Positions 1 through 9,449 of a stretch of 64,000 bases of DNA are shown one piece after another. The translations under genes were made by a program, and so were the position numbers. Position 1 is the first letter of the stretch, and every line of letters starts with the position of its first letter. The notes beneath the pieces are model-generated. The model made no database searches. It worked only from the letters and a program-made list of their open reading frames with translations, and was not told the DNA's origin. The stretch spans positions 124,001-188,000 of the forward strand of contig NZ_JAMWYS010000024.1 in NCBI RefSeq assembly GCF_023914155.1, read 5' to 3'. This stretch comes from Solitalea agri. GTDB lineage: Bacteria > Bacteroidota > Bacteroidia > Sphingobacteriales > Sphingobacteriaceae.

Positions 1-39
1 CTACTTCACTAACTATGTATTATCCGGATCAAGATCGGG

Positions 40-2151
40 TTATTCCACTTTTACCTCAAACGTAGCATCCAACACCAACTTCCCTTCCACTTCTTTTCCA
101 TCCACACTAAACCCTTTTATTTTACCGGTTTTGCCTTTGCTGAGCAGGTCGGCTAGTTGTTTATCGCTTAGTTTTTTGCCAAATACTTCAAACGGAACTT
201 TAAACCCGCATACTTTAAAATTGGCACATCCATAGGCGGTATTCCCTTTTTTAAGCACGTGCTCTTTGCATTTGGGACATTTCAGTTCTTCAATAGCAAC
301 GGCCTCTTTAGGAGCTTTGGGTTTCGCTTCTTTTTTAGGTTTTTCTTCAGTTTTAGGAGCTTCGTTTACAATAGTGATCACTTTGCCGATGTTGCTCTTC
401 ACTTCTTTAGTTAAGTCAACCACCATTTGAATGAGCTCCTGCTTAAAGGTATCAGATGCATATTCGCCTTTTTCAATCAGTCGGAGTTTGCGCTCCCAGG
501 CACCGGTCAATTCGGCACTTTTCAGCAGCTCATTTTGGATGGTATCGATCAGATCCATGCCCGTTTGTGTGGCAAAAAGGTTCTTCTTCTTCTTTTCGAT
601 GTATTTACGCTTAAAAAGCGTTTCTATAATATTTGCTCGGGTTGATGGCCGCCCAATCCCGTTATCTTTCATCAATTCGCGCACTTCTTCGTCGTCCACC
701 TGTTTACCGGCGGTTTCCATAGCACGGAGCAAAGTAGCCTCTGTATAAGGTTTAGGCGGTGAAGTTTTCCCCTGATGCACCCTTGGTTCATGCGGACCGC
801 TCTCTCCTACCTCAAAAACCGGCATAATGCGTTCTTCTTCCTCGCCTTCTTTCTTCTCGGTTTTATCATTGGCGTAGAGTTCCTTCCAACCGGGCTCTAA
901 AATCTGTTTTCCGGAAGCCTTAAATTCCACCTGTCCCACTTTACCTAATACCGTTGTATTTGAAACCTTACACTCGGGATAAAATGCAGCGATAAACCTG
1001 CGGGTAATTAAGTCGTATACCCGTTTTTCATCAGTACTCAAACCCACCGGCAATACCCCAGTAGGAATAATGGCGTGGTGATCGGTCACCTTTTTATCAT
1101 CGAAAACAGTTTTAAGCTTAGGGATGGGTTTAGCCAATATAGGCGCCGTAAACTGACTGTAATACGTCAACTGCTCCATAATACCGGCTATTTTAGGGTG
1201 AAGGTCTTCCGAAAGGTAAGTGGTATCAACCCTTGGATAAGTCACAAACTTTTTCTCGTATAAATTCTGGATGTATTTCAGCGTTTCATCAGCCGAGTAG
1301 CCGTATTTTTTGTTGGCTTCCACCTGTAAGGAGGTTAAGTCGAACAAACGCGGATTACCTTCTTTTCCTTCTTTCTTCTCGAATGAAGTAATTTCAAACA
1401 AATGCTGTTTAAGGTACTCCAAGCCTTTTTCGGCTTTCTCTAATGACCGTAAACGGTCAATAGTAGCGGTAAATTCGGTATCGCGGTAAATGGTTTTTAG
1501 CTCAAAATATTCCTCCGAAACGAAAGCATTGATCTCTTTCTGTCGCTGAACGATCATAGCCAAGGTAGGTGTTTGCACCCTACCGATCGACAAAACCACT
1601 TTCCCCTGTCCAAACTTTTTGGTAAACAAACGCGTGGCATTCATGCCCAGCAGCCAATCGCCAATGGCGCGTGCACTGCCCGCAGCATATAAATTATTGA
1701 ACTGCTCGCTTGCTTTTAACTGCTTAAAGCCATCTTTGATAGCTTCCTCGGTTAATGAAGAGATCCAGAGGCGTTTTACCGGTACATTACATTTGGCTTT
1801 TAGCAAAACCCATCGCTGAATCAGTTCTCCTTCCTGGCCCGCATCACCACAGTTGATCACTTCTTCACAACCGGCAACCAAATTTTCAATTACCTTAAAC
1901 TGCTTCTGTACTCCACCATTATCAATCAGCTTGATGCCGAAACTTGGCGGGATCATTGGCAGGTCTTCCAAACGCCAGGCTTTCCAACGCTCGGTATAGT
2001 CATGAGGTTCTTTCAGCGTGCAAAAGTGACCGAACGTCCAGGTAACCTGGTATCCATTACCTTCATAGTAGCCATCCTTTCGTTGTTTGGCTCCTATTAC
2101 TTCGGCAATATCTTTGGCAACACTGGGTTTTTCGGCTATGCAAACTTTCAT
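40..2151 (-). CDS. topB: DNA topoisomerase III
   Basis: Type IA topoisomerase that relaxes negative supercoils and decatenates DNA by single-strand passage. The N-terminal Toprim domain starts at the first residues (KVCIAEKPSVA) and holds the acidic motif GDAGQEGEL at about residue 102-112. The catalytic tyrosine is in TYPRVDTTYL at about residue 305. A C-terminal zinc-finger-like segment with CPKC and two later cysteines lies near residues 625-655, behind a Lys/Pro/Glu-rich linker. The length of about 703 residues is normal for TopB. I chose the ATG at 2151; a TTG two codons upstream is possible. It is the last minus-strand gene before the left edge and is separated from the upstream OmpA gene by the palindrome array. 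Confidence 0.95.
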   Translation of the reverse strand: MKVCIAEKPSVAKDIAEVIGAKQRKDGYYEGNGYQVTWTFGHFCTLKEPHDYTERWKAWRLEDLPMIPPSFGIKLIDNGGVQKQFKVIENLVAGCEEVINCGDAGQEGELIQRWVLLKAKCNVPVKRLWISSLTEEAIKDGFKQLKASEQFNNLYAAGSARAIGDWLLGMNATRLFTKKFGQGKVVLSIGRVQTPTLAMIVQRQKEINAFVSEEYFELKTIYRDTEFTATIDRLRSLEKAEKGLEYLKQHLFEITSFEKKEGKEGNPRLFDLTSLQVEANKKYGYSADETLKYIQNLYEKKFVTYPRVDTTYLSEDLHPKIAGIMEQLTYYSQFTAPILAKPIPKLKTVFDDKKVTDHHAIIPTGVLPVGLSTDEKRVYDLITRRFIAAFYPECKVSNTTVLGKVGQVEFKASGKQILEPGWKELYANDKTEKKEGEEEERIMPVFEVGESGPHEPRVHQGKTSPPKPYTEATLLRAMETAGKQVDDEEVRELMKDNGIGRPSTRANIIETLFKRKYIEKKKKNLFATQTGMDLIDTIQNELLKSAELTGAWERKLRLIEKGEYASDTFKQELIQMVVDLTKEVKSNIGKVITIVNEAPKTEEKPKKEAKPKAPKEAVAIEELKCPKCKEHVLKKGNTAYGCANFKVCGFKVPFEVFGKKLSDKQLADLLSKGKTGKIKGFSVDGKEVEGKLVLDATFEVKVE

Positions 2152-2270
2152 ATTCAATTATACTACACTCAGCTTAATTTTTAAAGGGCGACAAATATCG
2201 CTTAAAAGCGGTAAATAATCATTTTAATTAACAAGTTCTAAAAAGCATTGTGATATGCTGATTGTAGTCG

Positions 2271-2578
2271 GCCTTCGACTTCGCTCAGGCTGACGTTTCA
2301 ACTCTGGTCTCGCTGAGCGCAGTCGAAGCGTTGTCTCAAATTCGGTCTAAGCCTTCGACTTCGCTCAGGCTGACGTTTCAACTCTGGTCTCGCTGAGCGC
2401 AGTCGAAGCGTTATCTCAAATTCGGCCTAAGCCTTCGACTTCGCTCAGGCTGACGATTCCACTCTGGTCTCGCTGAGCGCAGTCGAAGCGTTGTCTCAAA
2501 TTCGGTCTAAGCCTTCGACTTCGCTCAGGCGGACCTTCTCTCTCTTGTCAGCCCGAGCGAAGTCGAGGGCCGAAGCGC
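2271..2578. repeat. Array of 80-bp palindromic CTTCGACT repeats
   Basis: Three full 80-bp units start at 2271, 2351 and 2431, and a fourth partial unit starts at 2511. Each unit carries two inverted arms, CTTCGACTTCGCTCAGGC and its near-complement around GCTGAGCGCAGTCGAAG, so each can fold into a long hairpin. The fourth unit is closed by a different inverted arm at 2551-2570. Units differ at only a few bases. This motif class is a common REP-like intergenic element in Bacteroidota genomes (recalled, not searched). The 490-bp gap between topB and the OmpA gene holds this array, the terminator beside it, and nothing coding. Confidence 0.9.
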
Positions 2579-2586
2579 AAAAAAAC

Positions 2587-2625
2587 AAAGGCTCGCAAAA
2601 GAGTTTCCTCTAAGCGAGCCTTTTT
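2587..2625 (-). terminator. Intrinsic terminator of the OmpA/TSP3 gene
   Basis: A perfect 10-bp stem pairs 2587-2596 (AAAGGCTCGC) with 2614-2623. It is followed on the minus strand by a T-rich stretch. It lies 27 bp after the OmpA-family stop codon. Confidence 0.85.
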
Positions 2626-2651
2626 ATAATCAGATTGGAAGTCTTTCTTTT

Positions 2652-5114
2652 TTACTTGAAGATAACCGTCATTTCAACACGACGGTTTTGCTGACGACCT
2701 TCTGCTGTAGCATTATCAGCAATTGGTTTATCAGGACCGAAAGAGTTTACTTTAAATCGATTAGCCGCAACACCTTTTTTCACCAGGTAATTTTTAACCG
2801 CGTTTGCACGGTTTTTCGACAACAACATATTCGTTGCACGTTTACCTACGTTGTCGGTATGGCCTTCAATTTTCAGAATATACTCAGGGTTTTCTTTCAT
2901 AATTGAGGCAAGGTCTGTCAACGAAGCGAAAGACACTTTCTTAATGATCGCATTACCGGTAGTGAACTCCAGGTTATCAAAGGCTTTTTCCAAAATCATT
3001 TTGGTTTCCTCTTTAATTACAGGGCAACCATGATTTGCAGGATCACCAGGAGTGATCGGGCATTGATCGTCTTTATCTAAAACGCCATCACCATCGGTAT
3101 CAGGATAAGGACAACCTTTGTTTTCAACCGGACCAGCAACTGAAGGACATGCATCAACCTCGTCTTTTACTCCGTCACCATCAGCATCTCTTAATGGACA
3201 ACCGTTTAATTCAGGTAAACCTTTTTCATTTGGACATTTATCCTGCGGATCAACGATTCCATCACCATCGGTATCAGGACAACCGCCTAATTCTTTTGGA
3301 CCGGCTAAGTCAGGACATTTGTCTTCGCTATCGATAATACCGTCGTTATCAGTGTCTGGGCAACCGCCAAACTCTTTTTTACCTGCAATTTCAGGACATT
3401 TATCCTCACTATCAACAACACCATCATTATCAGTATCAGGACATCCACCGAACTCTGCTTTACCCGCTACCGTAGGACACTTATCTTCGCTATCCTGAAT
3501 TCCATCATTATCGGTATCTGGACATCCACCAAATTCTGCTTTACCAGCAACCTCTGGGCATTTATCCTCTTTATCCTGAATTCCGTCTTTATCCGTATCA
3601 GGACATCCCCAGAACTGAACTTCACCAGGAACTTTCTTACACTTATCTTTTCTATCAGAGATCAAATCGTTATCACGGTCTCTAGGATGTTTCTTCAACA
3701 CCGGAATACGAACTCCGAAATGAATATCAGCAGCTTTGATATCTTCTTTTCCAAAAACAGGCGCTATGGTATTGGTTCCGATCATGAAGGTTCCCATACG
3801 CAGCGTAAAGCCCATATTCAAATCCTGGTGGCCAGAATAAGTCACCGGCAAATAAACACCGAAATGACCGGTTTCAACACGTGGGGTAAAGCTGTACATA
3901 TTCACATAATGCGCACTTACTTTACTCTTATCGTTCATCGGCACATAAGCATTAGCATTCAGATATATGCCTCTCCAAACGTGATAGTCGAAGTTGGCAT
4001 TTAAAGCCGTTGGCAAACTAAACTTATAGTTTTTCTCTTTGACTCCTGAATTTCCGAAGTCTGCGTCCAAATAATCTGTAAATTCTTTTAAATCGGTAGG
4101 ATCAGGCAAGCCTGACATATCATAATTATCCCGGTTAATTTTATAATCACGACTAAAATTTCCTTTTTCAAATTTCAGCGGACCACCAATATCGGTAACT
4201 GAAATGGCAGCCTTGAACATGTATTTGTTAACATCCTGACGAACCCGGTTTTTCACCTGATCCATCTCGTAATAGAAGTTTCTATACTTTGGACGGAATT
4301 CATAAACCAGGCCTAAGTCAAAGGCTGCAGATGCTGAACCTCCTATTTTATCACTTTGAAAATCGCCTGTATTCGGATCAAAGTTGTTGGAGTGCCCAAT
4401 GCTTAAATCTGTAGTGATTTTAGCGATCCCGTTTTCAGGATCGTTAACTTGCATGGAAATCTGTTTACTGTTGATATAAGCTGAAGCGTATCCCCTAACA
4501 TATTTAACAGAAACGGCACCTTTTAAAAAGTTTTTCTCTTTATTTAAAAGCACGCGACCGAAAGTTGCACCGATCTCGCCATAACCAATGGCTGATGTTT
4601 GGAAATTATTCAGTACAATCGGTTTACCTTGCAATGCATCATTTTTGAAATCATCCTGAGCCAGGGTTGAAAACTCACCACTTACTCCATCAACATTAAC
4701 AAAAGCGTTTGCCTTGGTAAACAAACCGAAGCTATACTGACGTTTTTTGCCAAAAGTGAACATAAAAGAGGGTCCGAAAACAGTAGTGTTCCCTAATCCT
4801 GAACGCATTTTGTTATCATCAGCAAATGACAAGTAAGGATCTATCTCATCCTTAACATTCAGTTTCAGAAAACCCTTATCGAAGAAATAATTACGATTTA
4901 AGGTTCCGAAATCGTTGGTAAAGCTTCCAGAAAAGCTTACAAGGTTGAAATCGAACGTGTAACGACTGTCAACTATTTCGGCAGGATTATAATAAACATT
5001 ATAAATACCTGCATAATTACTTCCACGTAAGCTTAAAAACTGCTGAGCCTTAGAAATAGAAATTGTTGAACAGAAAATTAAAAAGAATAAAAAAAGTGAG
5101 TAAAGTCTCCTCAT
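2652..5114 (-). CDS. OmpA-family protein with thrombospondin type 3 repeats (DUF5723-like barrel)
   Basis: Large outer-membrane protein of 820 residues. A signal peptide ends near SKAQQ. Residues of about 25-480 look like an outer-membrane beta-barrel of the DUF5723 type seen in Bacteroidota. Eight calcium-binding TSP3 motifs of the form DxDxDGxxDxxDxC follow, at roughly 485-695; the central ones recur every 27 residues, giving an 81-bp near-repeat in the DNA. The last 115 residues are an OmpA C-terminal domain with the signature EGHTDNVG and LSKNRANAV, expected to bind peptidoglycan. The likely role is anchoring the outer membrane to the cell wall. It is monocistronic, with its own terminator downstream. 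Antisense frames over the repeats are shadows. Confidence 0.9.
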   Translation of the reverse strand: MRRLYSLFLFFLIFCSTISISKAQQFLSLRGSNYAGIYNVYYNPAEIVDSRYTFDFNLVSFSGSFTNDFGTLNRNYFFDKGFLKLNVKDEIDPYLSFADDNKMRSGLGNTTVFGPSFMFTFGKKRQYSFGLFTKANAFVNVDGVSGEFSTLAQDDFKNDALQGKPIVLNNFQTSAIGYGEIGATFGRVLLNKEKNFLKGAVSVKYVRGYASAYINSKQISMQVNDPENGIAKITTDLSIGHSNNFDPNTGDFQSDKIGGSASAAFDLGLVYEFRPKYRNFYYEMDQVKNRVRQDVNKYMFKAAISVTDIGGPLKFEKGNFSRDYKINRDNYDMSGLPDPTDLKEFTDYLDADFGNSGVKEKNYKFSLPTALNANFDYHVWRGIYLNANAYVPMNDKSKVSAHYVNMYSFTPRVETGHFGVYLPVTYSGHQDLNMGFTLRMGTFMIGTNTIAPVFGKEDIKAADIHFGVRIPVLKKHPRDRDNDLISDRKDKCKKVPGEVQFWGCPDTDKDGIQDKEDKCPEVAGKAEFGGCPDTDNDGIQDSEDKCPTVAGKAEFGGCPDTDNDGVVDSEDKCPEIAGKKEFGGCPDTDNDGIIDSEDKCPDLAGPKELGGCPDTDGDGIVDPQDKCPNEKGLPELNGCPLRDADGDGVKDEVDACPSVAGPVENKGCPYPDTDGDGVLDKDDQCPITPGDPANHGCPVIKEETKMILEKAFDNLEFTTGNAIIKKVSFASLTDLASIMKENPEYILKIEGHTDNVGKRATNMLLSKNRANAVKNYLVKKGVAANRFKVNSFGPDKPIADNATAEGRQQNRRVEMTVIFK

Positions 5115-5404
5115 TAATATTAGGTTAGGTTAATTAAAAATTTACTTCCATTACTGCTAATTCACTGATCAATAATTATTTAATTATTAATCAATTGTTT
5201 GGCAAATAAAGTAAAAATACTGCTGGAAAAGAAATATTTACAACAATTGCCTAATATCACAAAAATATAACTCTTAATTAATAAGGAATAGCCCGCTTTT
5301 TTAAAGAAAAAGCATTTAACTACCTAACTAACAATAAAATAGCTTTTATAAATTAACCGAGAAGTAGATTATAAATAGTAAATTTAGATAAACCCCTCAT
5401 TGCT

Positions 5405-6157
5405 ATGAAATACAAATACTACTTCTGTTTGCTATGCTTTTTATTAGCATTCGCTACCACGGGTTTCGGCCAGGCAACTGACTCACTGAAGCCCCAACTA
5501 AAAAACACCATTAAGTTCAATTTAAGCTCTCAGTTAATTTATGGTAAGGCGGCCTTATTCTCTTATGAACGTATTGTTGGCACTAACGAAGCATTTAATG
5601 TTCAGGTTGGTTATGTAGAATTACCCAAAATCCTAAAGGGAGGAAATGCTGAAATAGTTGAAAAACGGAGTAATTCGAGAAGTGGTTTTACCATTGGAGG
5701 AGACTATCGGTTTTATTTAGGTAGTGAAAACCGCCATAATGCCCCTCGAGGAGTATACGTGGGCCCTTATGCTTCGTACTACTCTTTTAAAAGCAATAAA
5801 CTGGCTGCTGTACAAACAAATAGTGGAGGCACTACTGATGTAACCCTTGACACTAAGATCAACGTTCTTAATATTGGCGGTCTACTCGGCTATCAATTCA
5901 TTATTAAACGTCGTATAGCACTCGACTTAATCCTTATCGGTCCTTCTATCTCTAACTATTCAGCCAGAGTGAAATTAGATGGTGATTTATCAGATGTTAA
6001 TGTTGACGAAAAAACACAAGAATACATAAAGGCATTAGCCGAGCGTTTTCCGTTTTTAAAAGATTTGGCGAATGACAAAGAGTTCAAAGCGAATGACACA
6101 AACTCGTCATGGTCGGCCGGATTTAGGTATTCTTTAAGTATAGGCTACCGGTTTTAA
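5405..6157 (+). CDS. Outer-membrane beta-barrel protein, DUF3575-like
   Basis: A 250-residue exported protein with signal peptide ending near GFGQ. The rest alternates short hydrophobic strands (NTIKFNLSSQLIYGK, FTIGGDYRFYLG, GVYVGPYASYYSF, VLNIGGLLGYQFI) and ends in an aromatic YRF, the usual C-terminal signature of an outer-membrane barrel. Resemblance to DUF3575 is by pattern only. Function unknown. The 290-bp gap before it (5115-5404) is AT-rich and divergent from the OmpA gene, so it must hold both promoters; I see no clear consensus pair there. Confidence 0.75.
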   Translation: MKYKYYFCLLCFLLAFATTGFGQATDSLKPQLKNTIKFNLSSQLIYGKAALFSYERIVGTNEAFNVQVGYVELPKILKGGNAEIVEKRSNSRSGFTIGGDYRFYLGSENRHNAPRGVYVGPYASYYSFKSNKLAAVQTNSGGTTDVTLDTKINVLNIGGLLGYQFIIKRRIALDLILIGPSISNYSARVKLDGDLSDVNVDEKTQEYIKALAERFPFLKDLANDKEFKANDTNSSWSAGFRYSLSIGYRF

Positions 6158-6271
6158 CGCTTACTAACTATTCATTCTCATATATAAATCCATCTGGATT
6201 AACATTACATTAATCCACTACAACAACTAAAGGTTTAAAAATCAAACAATTAGCAAAATTTAATATTTTTT

Positions 6272-6301
6272 TTTGCTGCCAAAAGAGATATTCTATTTTT
6301 G
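6272..6301 (+). promoter_or_regulatory. Bacteroidota-type promoter of scpB
   Basis: TTTG at 6272-6275, an 18-bp spacer, then TATTTTTG at 6294-6301, a full match to TAnnTTTG. The expected transcription start falls at about 6306-6308, at the first ATG codons of scpB, so the message may be leaderless. Confidence 0.65.
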
Positions 6302-6304
6302 CGA

Positions 6305-6874
6305 ATGATGGAAATGATTCAACAACATATTGAAGCCCTGATATTTGCTTCAGAACAAAGCATAACTACGGCCGAAATCATTGCTTGCTTAACCAGTGTG
6401 AGCGAACAAGAGGTTAGCGGTAGTCTGGTTGATGAGACCATTGAATCCATCAGCAAAAAATACGAAGGAGAAGAGCATTTTTTTGAATTAGTTGCGCTGA
6501 GTGGTGGTTATCAGTTTATGACCAAAAAAAGGTTCGCACCAACAGTAGGATCATTAATTCAACATCGAAATAAAAAGAAATTATCGGCAGCAGCAATGGA
6601 AACCTTGGCAATCATTGCTTATAAGCAGCCAATAACCAAATCAGAAATTGAACAAATCAGAGGTGTTAACTGTGACTATAGCGTTCATAAGCTTTTAGAA
6701 AAAGAACTTATAACCATTAGTGGTAAAAGTGATGCGCCTGGGCGGCCTTTGTTATACACCACAAGCAAATTATTTATGGATTACTTTAGCTTAAATTCAT
6801 TGAATGACCTGCCTCAATTAAAAGATATTCAGACAACTAACGGAAATGAAATTGGAGAACAGGTTGAAAATTAA
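6305..6874 (+). CDS. scpB: SMC-Scp complex subunit ScpB
   Basis: ScpB is the winged-helix kleisin partner of ScpA and SMC in chromosome condensation and segregation. The protein opens with QQHIEALIFASEQSIT, the typical ScpB start, and contains the core ETLAIIAYKQPITKSEIEQIRGV at about residues 100-122, with RGVNCDYSVHKLLEKELI after it (the second winged helix). Length of about 189 residues fits the family. Three ATG codons (6305, 6308, 6314) follow within ten bases of the promoter's TAnnTTTG box; which one is used depends on the exact transcript start. Confidence 0.93.
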   Translation: MMEMIQQHIEALIFASEQSITTAEIIACLTSVSEQEVSGSLVDETIESISKKYEGEEHFFELVALSGGYQFMTKKRFAPTVGSLIQHRNKKKLSAAAMETLAIIAYKQPITKSEIEQIRGVNCDYSVHKLLEKELITISGKSDAPGRPLLYTTSKLFMDYFSLNSLNDLPQLKDIQTTNGNEIGEQVEN

Positions 6875-6886
6875 TTTTTAACGTGC

Positions 6887-6916
6887 TTTTTAGAATTTAA
6901 AAACTTTTTAATTTTG
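6887..6916 (+). promoter_or_regulatory. Probable promoter of the small Lys/Asp-rich gene
   Basis: TAATTTTG at 6909-6916 matches TAnnTTTG exactly. The upstream element is only TTTT at 6887-6890 (18-bp spacer) instead of TTTG. It would give a leader of about 100 nt. Confidence 0.45.
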
Positions 6917-7019
6917 CACAAAGAGAATTTAAAGAAATAAACGACTAGAAAAACAAGCTATAACTTAGTAAATCTAAACCGAGAATCTATTAGTAGAAAA
7001 TTTAAATTTGAAGAGGTAA

Positions 7020-7232
7020 ATGAAAACGCCAAAGAAACCAATTAAAAAAACCAGCGGCAAAAGTGCAACAGAGGATCCGAAGAAAAGTATGAAGCCTCTT
7101 AATCCTAAAGATGCCAAAAACGTAAAAAATCGTTTTTTAGATGACGACGATGATGATGACATGGGAATGCCGATGGATGACTTCGGATCATTTGATGATA
7201 TCGATGAGTTTGATGACGACGACAGATTTTAG
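7020..7232 (+). CDS. Small bipolar Lys-rich/Asp-rich protein of unknown function
   Basis: A 70-residue protein with no known domain. The first 38 residues are strongly basic (MKTPKKPIKKTSGK; seven Lys in the first fifteen), while the remainder is strongly acidic, with a run of seven aspartates after RFL and a second cluster near the end (DEFDDDDRF). GAAGAGGTAA just before the ATG is a plausible ribosome site. It has its own probable promoter and a terminator 23 bp after the stop, which supports a real gene. Not recognised; the charge split suggests a disordered protein that binds a nucleic acid or a basic partner, but this is speculation. Confidence 0.75.
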   Translation: MKTPKKPIKKTSGKSATEDPKKSMKPLNPKDAKNVKNRFLDDDDDDDMGMPMDDFGSFDDIDEFDDDDRF

Positions 7233-7254
7233 TACAACTAATTTATAAAGATCT

Positions 7255-7281
7255 AATCCCCGCCTAAAAACGGGGATTTTT
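7255..7281 (+). terminator. Intrinsic terminator
   Basis: An 8-bp stem AATCCCCG/CGGGGATT (7255-7262 with 7271-7278) followed by TTTT. Confidence 0.85.
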
Positions 7282-7370
7282 CAATTTAAAAAATTGAAAA
7301 ATGAACTTTCCTCTTCCTCCTTATACAAAGACACACACCTCTTTAATCACCCTCATTACATTTTGCTTAC

Positions 7371-7432
7371 TTGAACACTTTACAATTTACCTAGTTACCG
7401 GTATTTCATAATTAAATATTTGTAAGCATTTT
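7371..7432 (+). promoter_or_regulatory. Conserved upstream block of lipoprotein copy 1
   Basis: About 60 bp closely matching the segments before copies 2 and 3. Here the ACCTA...TAGGT inverted repeat seen in the other copies is degraded to ACCTAGTTACCGGT (7389-7402). It probably contains the promoter. Confidence 0.5.
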
Positions 7433-7468
7433 CGCCGTTCGATATACTTCATAAAGAAATCCGTTTAT

Positions 7469-9358
7469 ATGCAAAAAAACTTACTTTCATTTAAGCTCTG
7501 TTCTCTCATTATCATATTTATTATTTTCTTACCCATAGCCTGTAAAAAAGGGGATTCTGATCTGGAAATTCCTAAAGAAAATATTTTGGCTCTTAATAAA
7601 ACCACTGTTACTCCAGGTGACCTGGTAACAGTAAACTATGAATTACCTAAAGATAAATCATCGTGGGAGATACTGATTGGAGCAAAAAAAGTGACCTTAA
7701 CTAAAATTGATGATACCACATCTGCATTTTTAGTACCTAGCATTCCTTCAGGTCAGTTGAACTTAGACTTTTCTATTGTTGGAGCAAAAGATAAACCGAC
7801 CCTTACCATTTCAACTTATTCACCTGTTATCAATGCCGAACAGGTTAAAGATTCTTATTTAGCTGAACTTGACAATGCTATTACCGATGTTTCAAGTACT
7901 GAAGATGCCAATACTTTAACCGTATTTAAAGAAACTTTTAAAGCTAAATATGCCACTTTAACCGAAACGGAAAAGCAGGAGCTGGCTTTTGTACTTCAAA
8001 AATTAAAGTTTGAGATGCCTGCTATTTCAGAACAGGCAATTCATACTAAAAGTACCAATGGCATAGGCATTGATGTGCCGTCAAAATTCGATACCGATCA
8101 GGAATATCGCGCAGGTGTAATTGGTTATGTAGGACTTGTAACCGAGTCGATAGCTCTTTTGACCGTTTCTGCTGAAGCTTTAGCTGCTCCTACAGGTTAT
8201 ACGCAAGTACTGGGTCTTGCAGGCTTAAGCGCTTCCTTTTATACATTCAAAAAAGCGCTCGATTATAAAAGGGTATTGTTTACATATAATGGTAAGAACA
8301 AAGAGGTAATTAATCTTAAAATCCTTTTAAGCGGCCAAAACAACAGTACAAAAGCTGTTGAAGCGGTTACTTCTGCAGAACCTGAAATTGTTTTTGAAAC
8401 CGGTGTTCAACGTTCATTTAATGTCAGTTCAGCATATCAAGGTGTTTCAATTGCCGATGAAAAGAACACTAATGCTTTTTTTAGAAAAATTGTCTTGGTA
8501 ACCAACAAAGCCACCTCCATCTATAATGGCGTAGTTAAAGTGGTAAACAAGGTTAAATCATGGTTTTCGCGTGATCCAAAATTAATTGAACTTGCAAGTG
8601 GAATACCGGCTACTCCAACTGAGGAAATTCGTAATAGCCCTGCCAATCTGATAAAAATCGAGAATGTCTCCAATTCAGCCATTAAATTAAGCTATACCGC
8701 AAATGGAGATGTTTTAACAATCACAGCCACAAGTAGCGTTAAAAAAAAGCAAACCTTTACTTTCGACGTGGTTTACAGCTACCCGGCAATGGGTATTAAT
8801 AAAAGAAAAAAAATCACGGCTAAATATGAACCGGTTGATGGTTCGGGTTGGTATGTAGGTGATTATACGTTAGCAAAAGTTTCTTATAATGGAGCTCCAA
8901 ATCCAGAAAATCTAGGAAAAAAGGGTGCCTTTTATCTTTATTATTATTATGATGCGAACAAACCATCGCAATATCAAGCTGTAATTTATGCTAAAAGCGT
9001 CCTTTCTGGTATACCAAGCATTATGGCTAAAACGACGATTTACAACCCAGGAGAGTATGTAACCATTCCTCAAGTACGATGGGGCAATGGCGTACAAGCC
9101 GATAGTAAAGGATTTATAATTGGACAATTAATATTGACCCCCAATGCAAAACTTGTAAGTAATATGAATGTCGATGCAGCTTATTCTGGGCAAATTCTGT
9201 GGCAAAAGTTAAATCCGGTAGATTTGATCTATTTATATGAACCTATTGTTAATGCCTCCTATCAAGGAAAAACAGCGCCAACATCGCTTACTGCCGCCGA
9301 GTTAAAAGCAATTAATGATTATATTGCCAGTGAAAATGAAGCCGCAATAACTTTTTAA
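7469..9358 (+). CDS. Tandem paralogous lipoprotein, copy 1
   Basis: A 629-residue protein of unknown function, first of three tandem paralogs. A signal peptide with lipobox (LPIAC, Cys at about 25) is followed by KKGDSD, so it is a lipoprotein. Residues of about 38-120 resemble an Ig/IPT-like beta domain (TVTPGDLVTV...). A helical stretch follows, then a long hydrophobic segment at about 215-270 (GYVGLVTESIALLTVSAEAL and onward). A second beta-rich region ends in RKKITAKYEP near residue 450. From there to the end, about 175 residues form a module related to that of copy 2, ending in LTAAELKAINDYI. The start is supported by alignment with the paralogs. It could be surface-exposed; no enzymatic motif seen. 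Confidence 0.85.
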   Translation: MQKNLLSFKLCSLIIIFIIFLPIACKKGDSDLEIPKENILALNKTTVTPGDLVTVNYELPKDKSSWEILIGAKKVTLTKIDDTTSAFLVPSIPSGQLNLDFSIVGAKDKPTLTISTYSPVINAEQVKDSYLAELDNAITDVSSTEDANTLTVFKETFKAKYATLTETEKQELAFVLQKLKFEMPAISEQAIHTKSTNGIGIDVPSKFDTDQEYRAGVIGYVGLVTESIALLTVSAEALAAPTGYTQVLGLAGLSASFYTFKKALDYKRVLFTYNGKNKEVINLKILLSGQNNSTKAVEAVTSAEPEIVFETGVQRSFNVSSAYQGVSIADEKNTNAFFRKIVLVTNKATSIYNGVVKVVNKVKSWFSRDPKLIELASGIPATPTEEIRNSPANLIKIENVSNSAIKLSYTANGDVLTITATSSVKKKQTFTFDVVYSYPAMGINKRKKITAKYEPVDGSGWYVGDYTLAKVSYNGAPNPENLGKKGAFYLYYYYDANKPSQYQAVIYAKSVLSGIPSIMAKTTIYNPGEYVTIPQVRWGNGVQADSKGFIIGQLILTPNAKLVSNMNVDAAYSGQILWQKLNPVDLIYLYEPIVNASYQGKTAPTSLTAAELKAINDYIASENEAAITF

Positions 9359-9387
9359 TAAATAGAGGTGAATTAATGATCTTAAAC

Positions 9388-9422
9388 GAGCTTCAATCTA
9401 TTTAATGATTGAAGCTCTTTTT
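9388..9422 (+). terminator. Terminator of lipoprotein copy 1
   Basis: An 11-bp perfect stem GAGCTTCAATC/GATTGAAGCTC (9388-9398 with 9407-9417), loop TATTTAAT, then TTTTT. The loop is the reverse complement of the loop at the equivalent site after copy 2. Confidence 0.9.
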
Positions 9423-9449
9423 ATTACAGGCTGACTAAACAGTCCTATT

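Noticed and set aside
2271-2578. Possible CRISPR array.
   Set aside because: Units are directly adjacent, 80 bp long, nearly identical throughout and internally palindromic, with no unique spacers and no cas genes.
3118-3498. Plus-strand frame of 126 codons with regular Ser/Pro/Gly repeats.
   Set aside because: It is the antisense shadow of the TSP3 repeat region of the OmpA-family gene.
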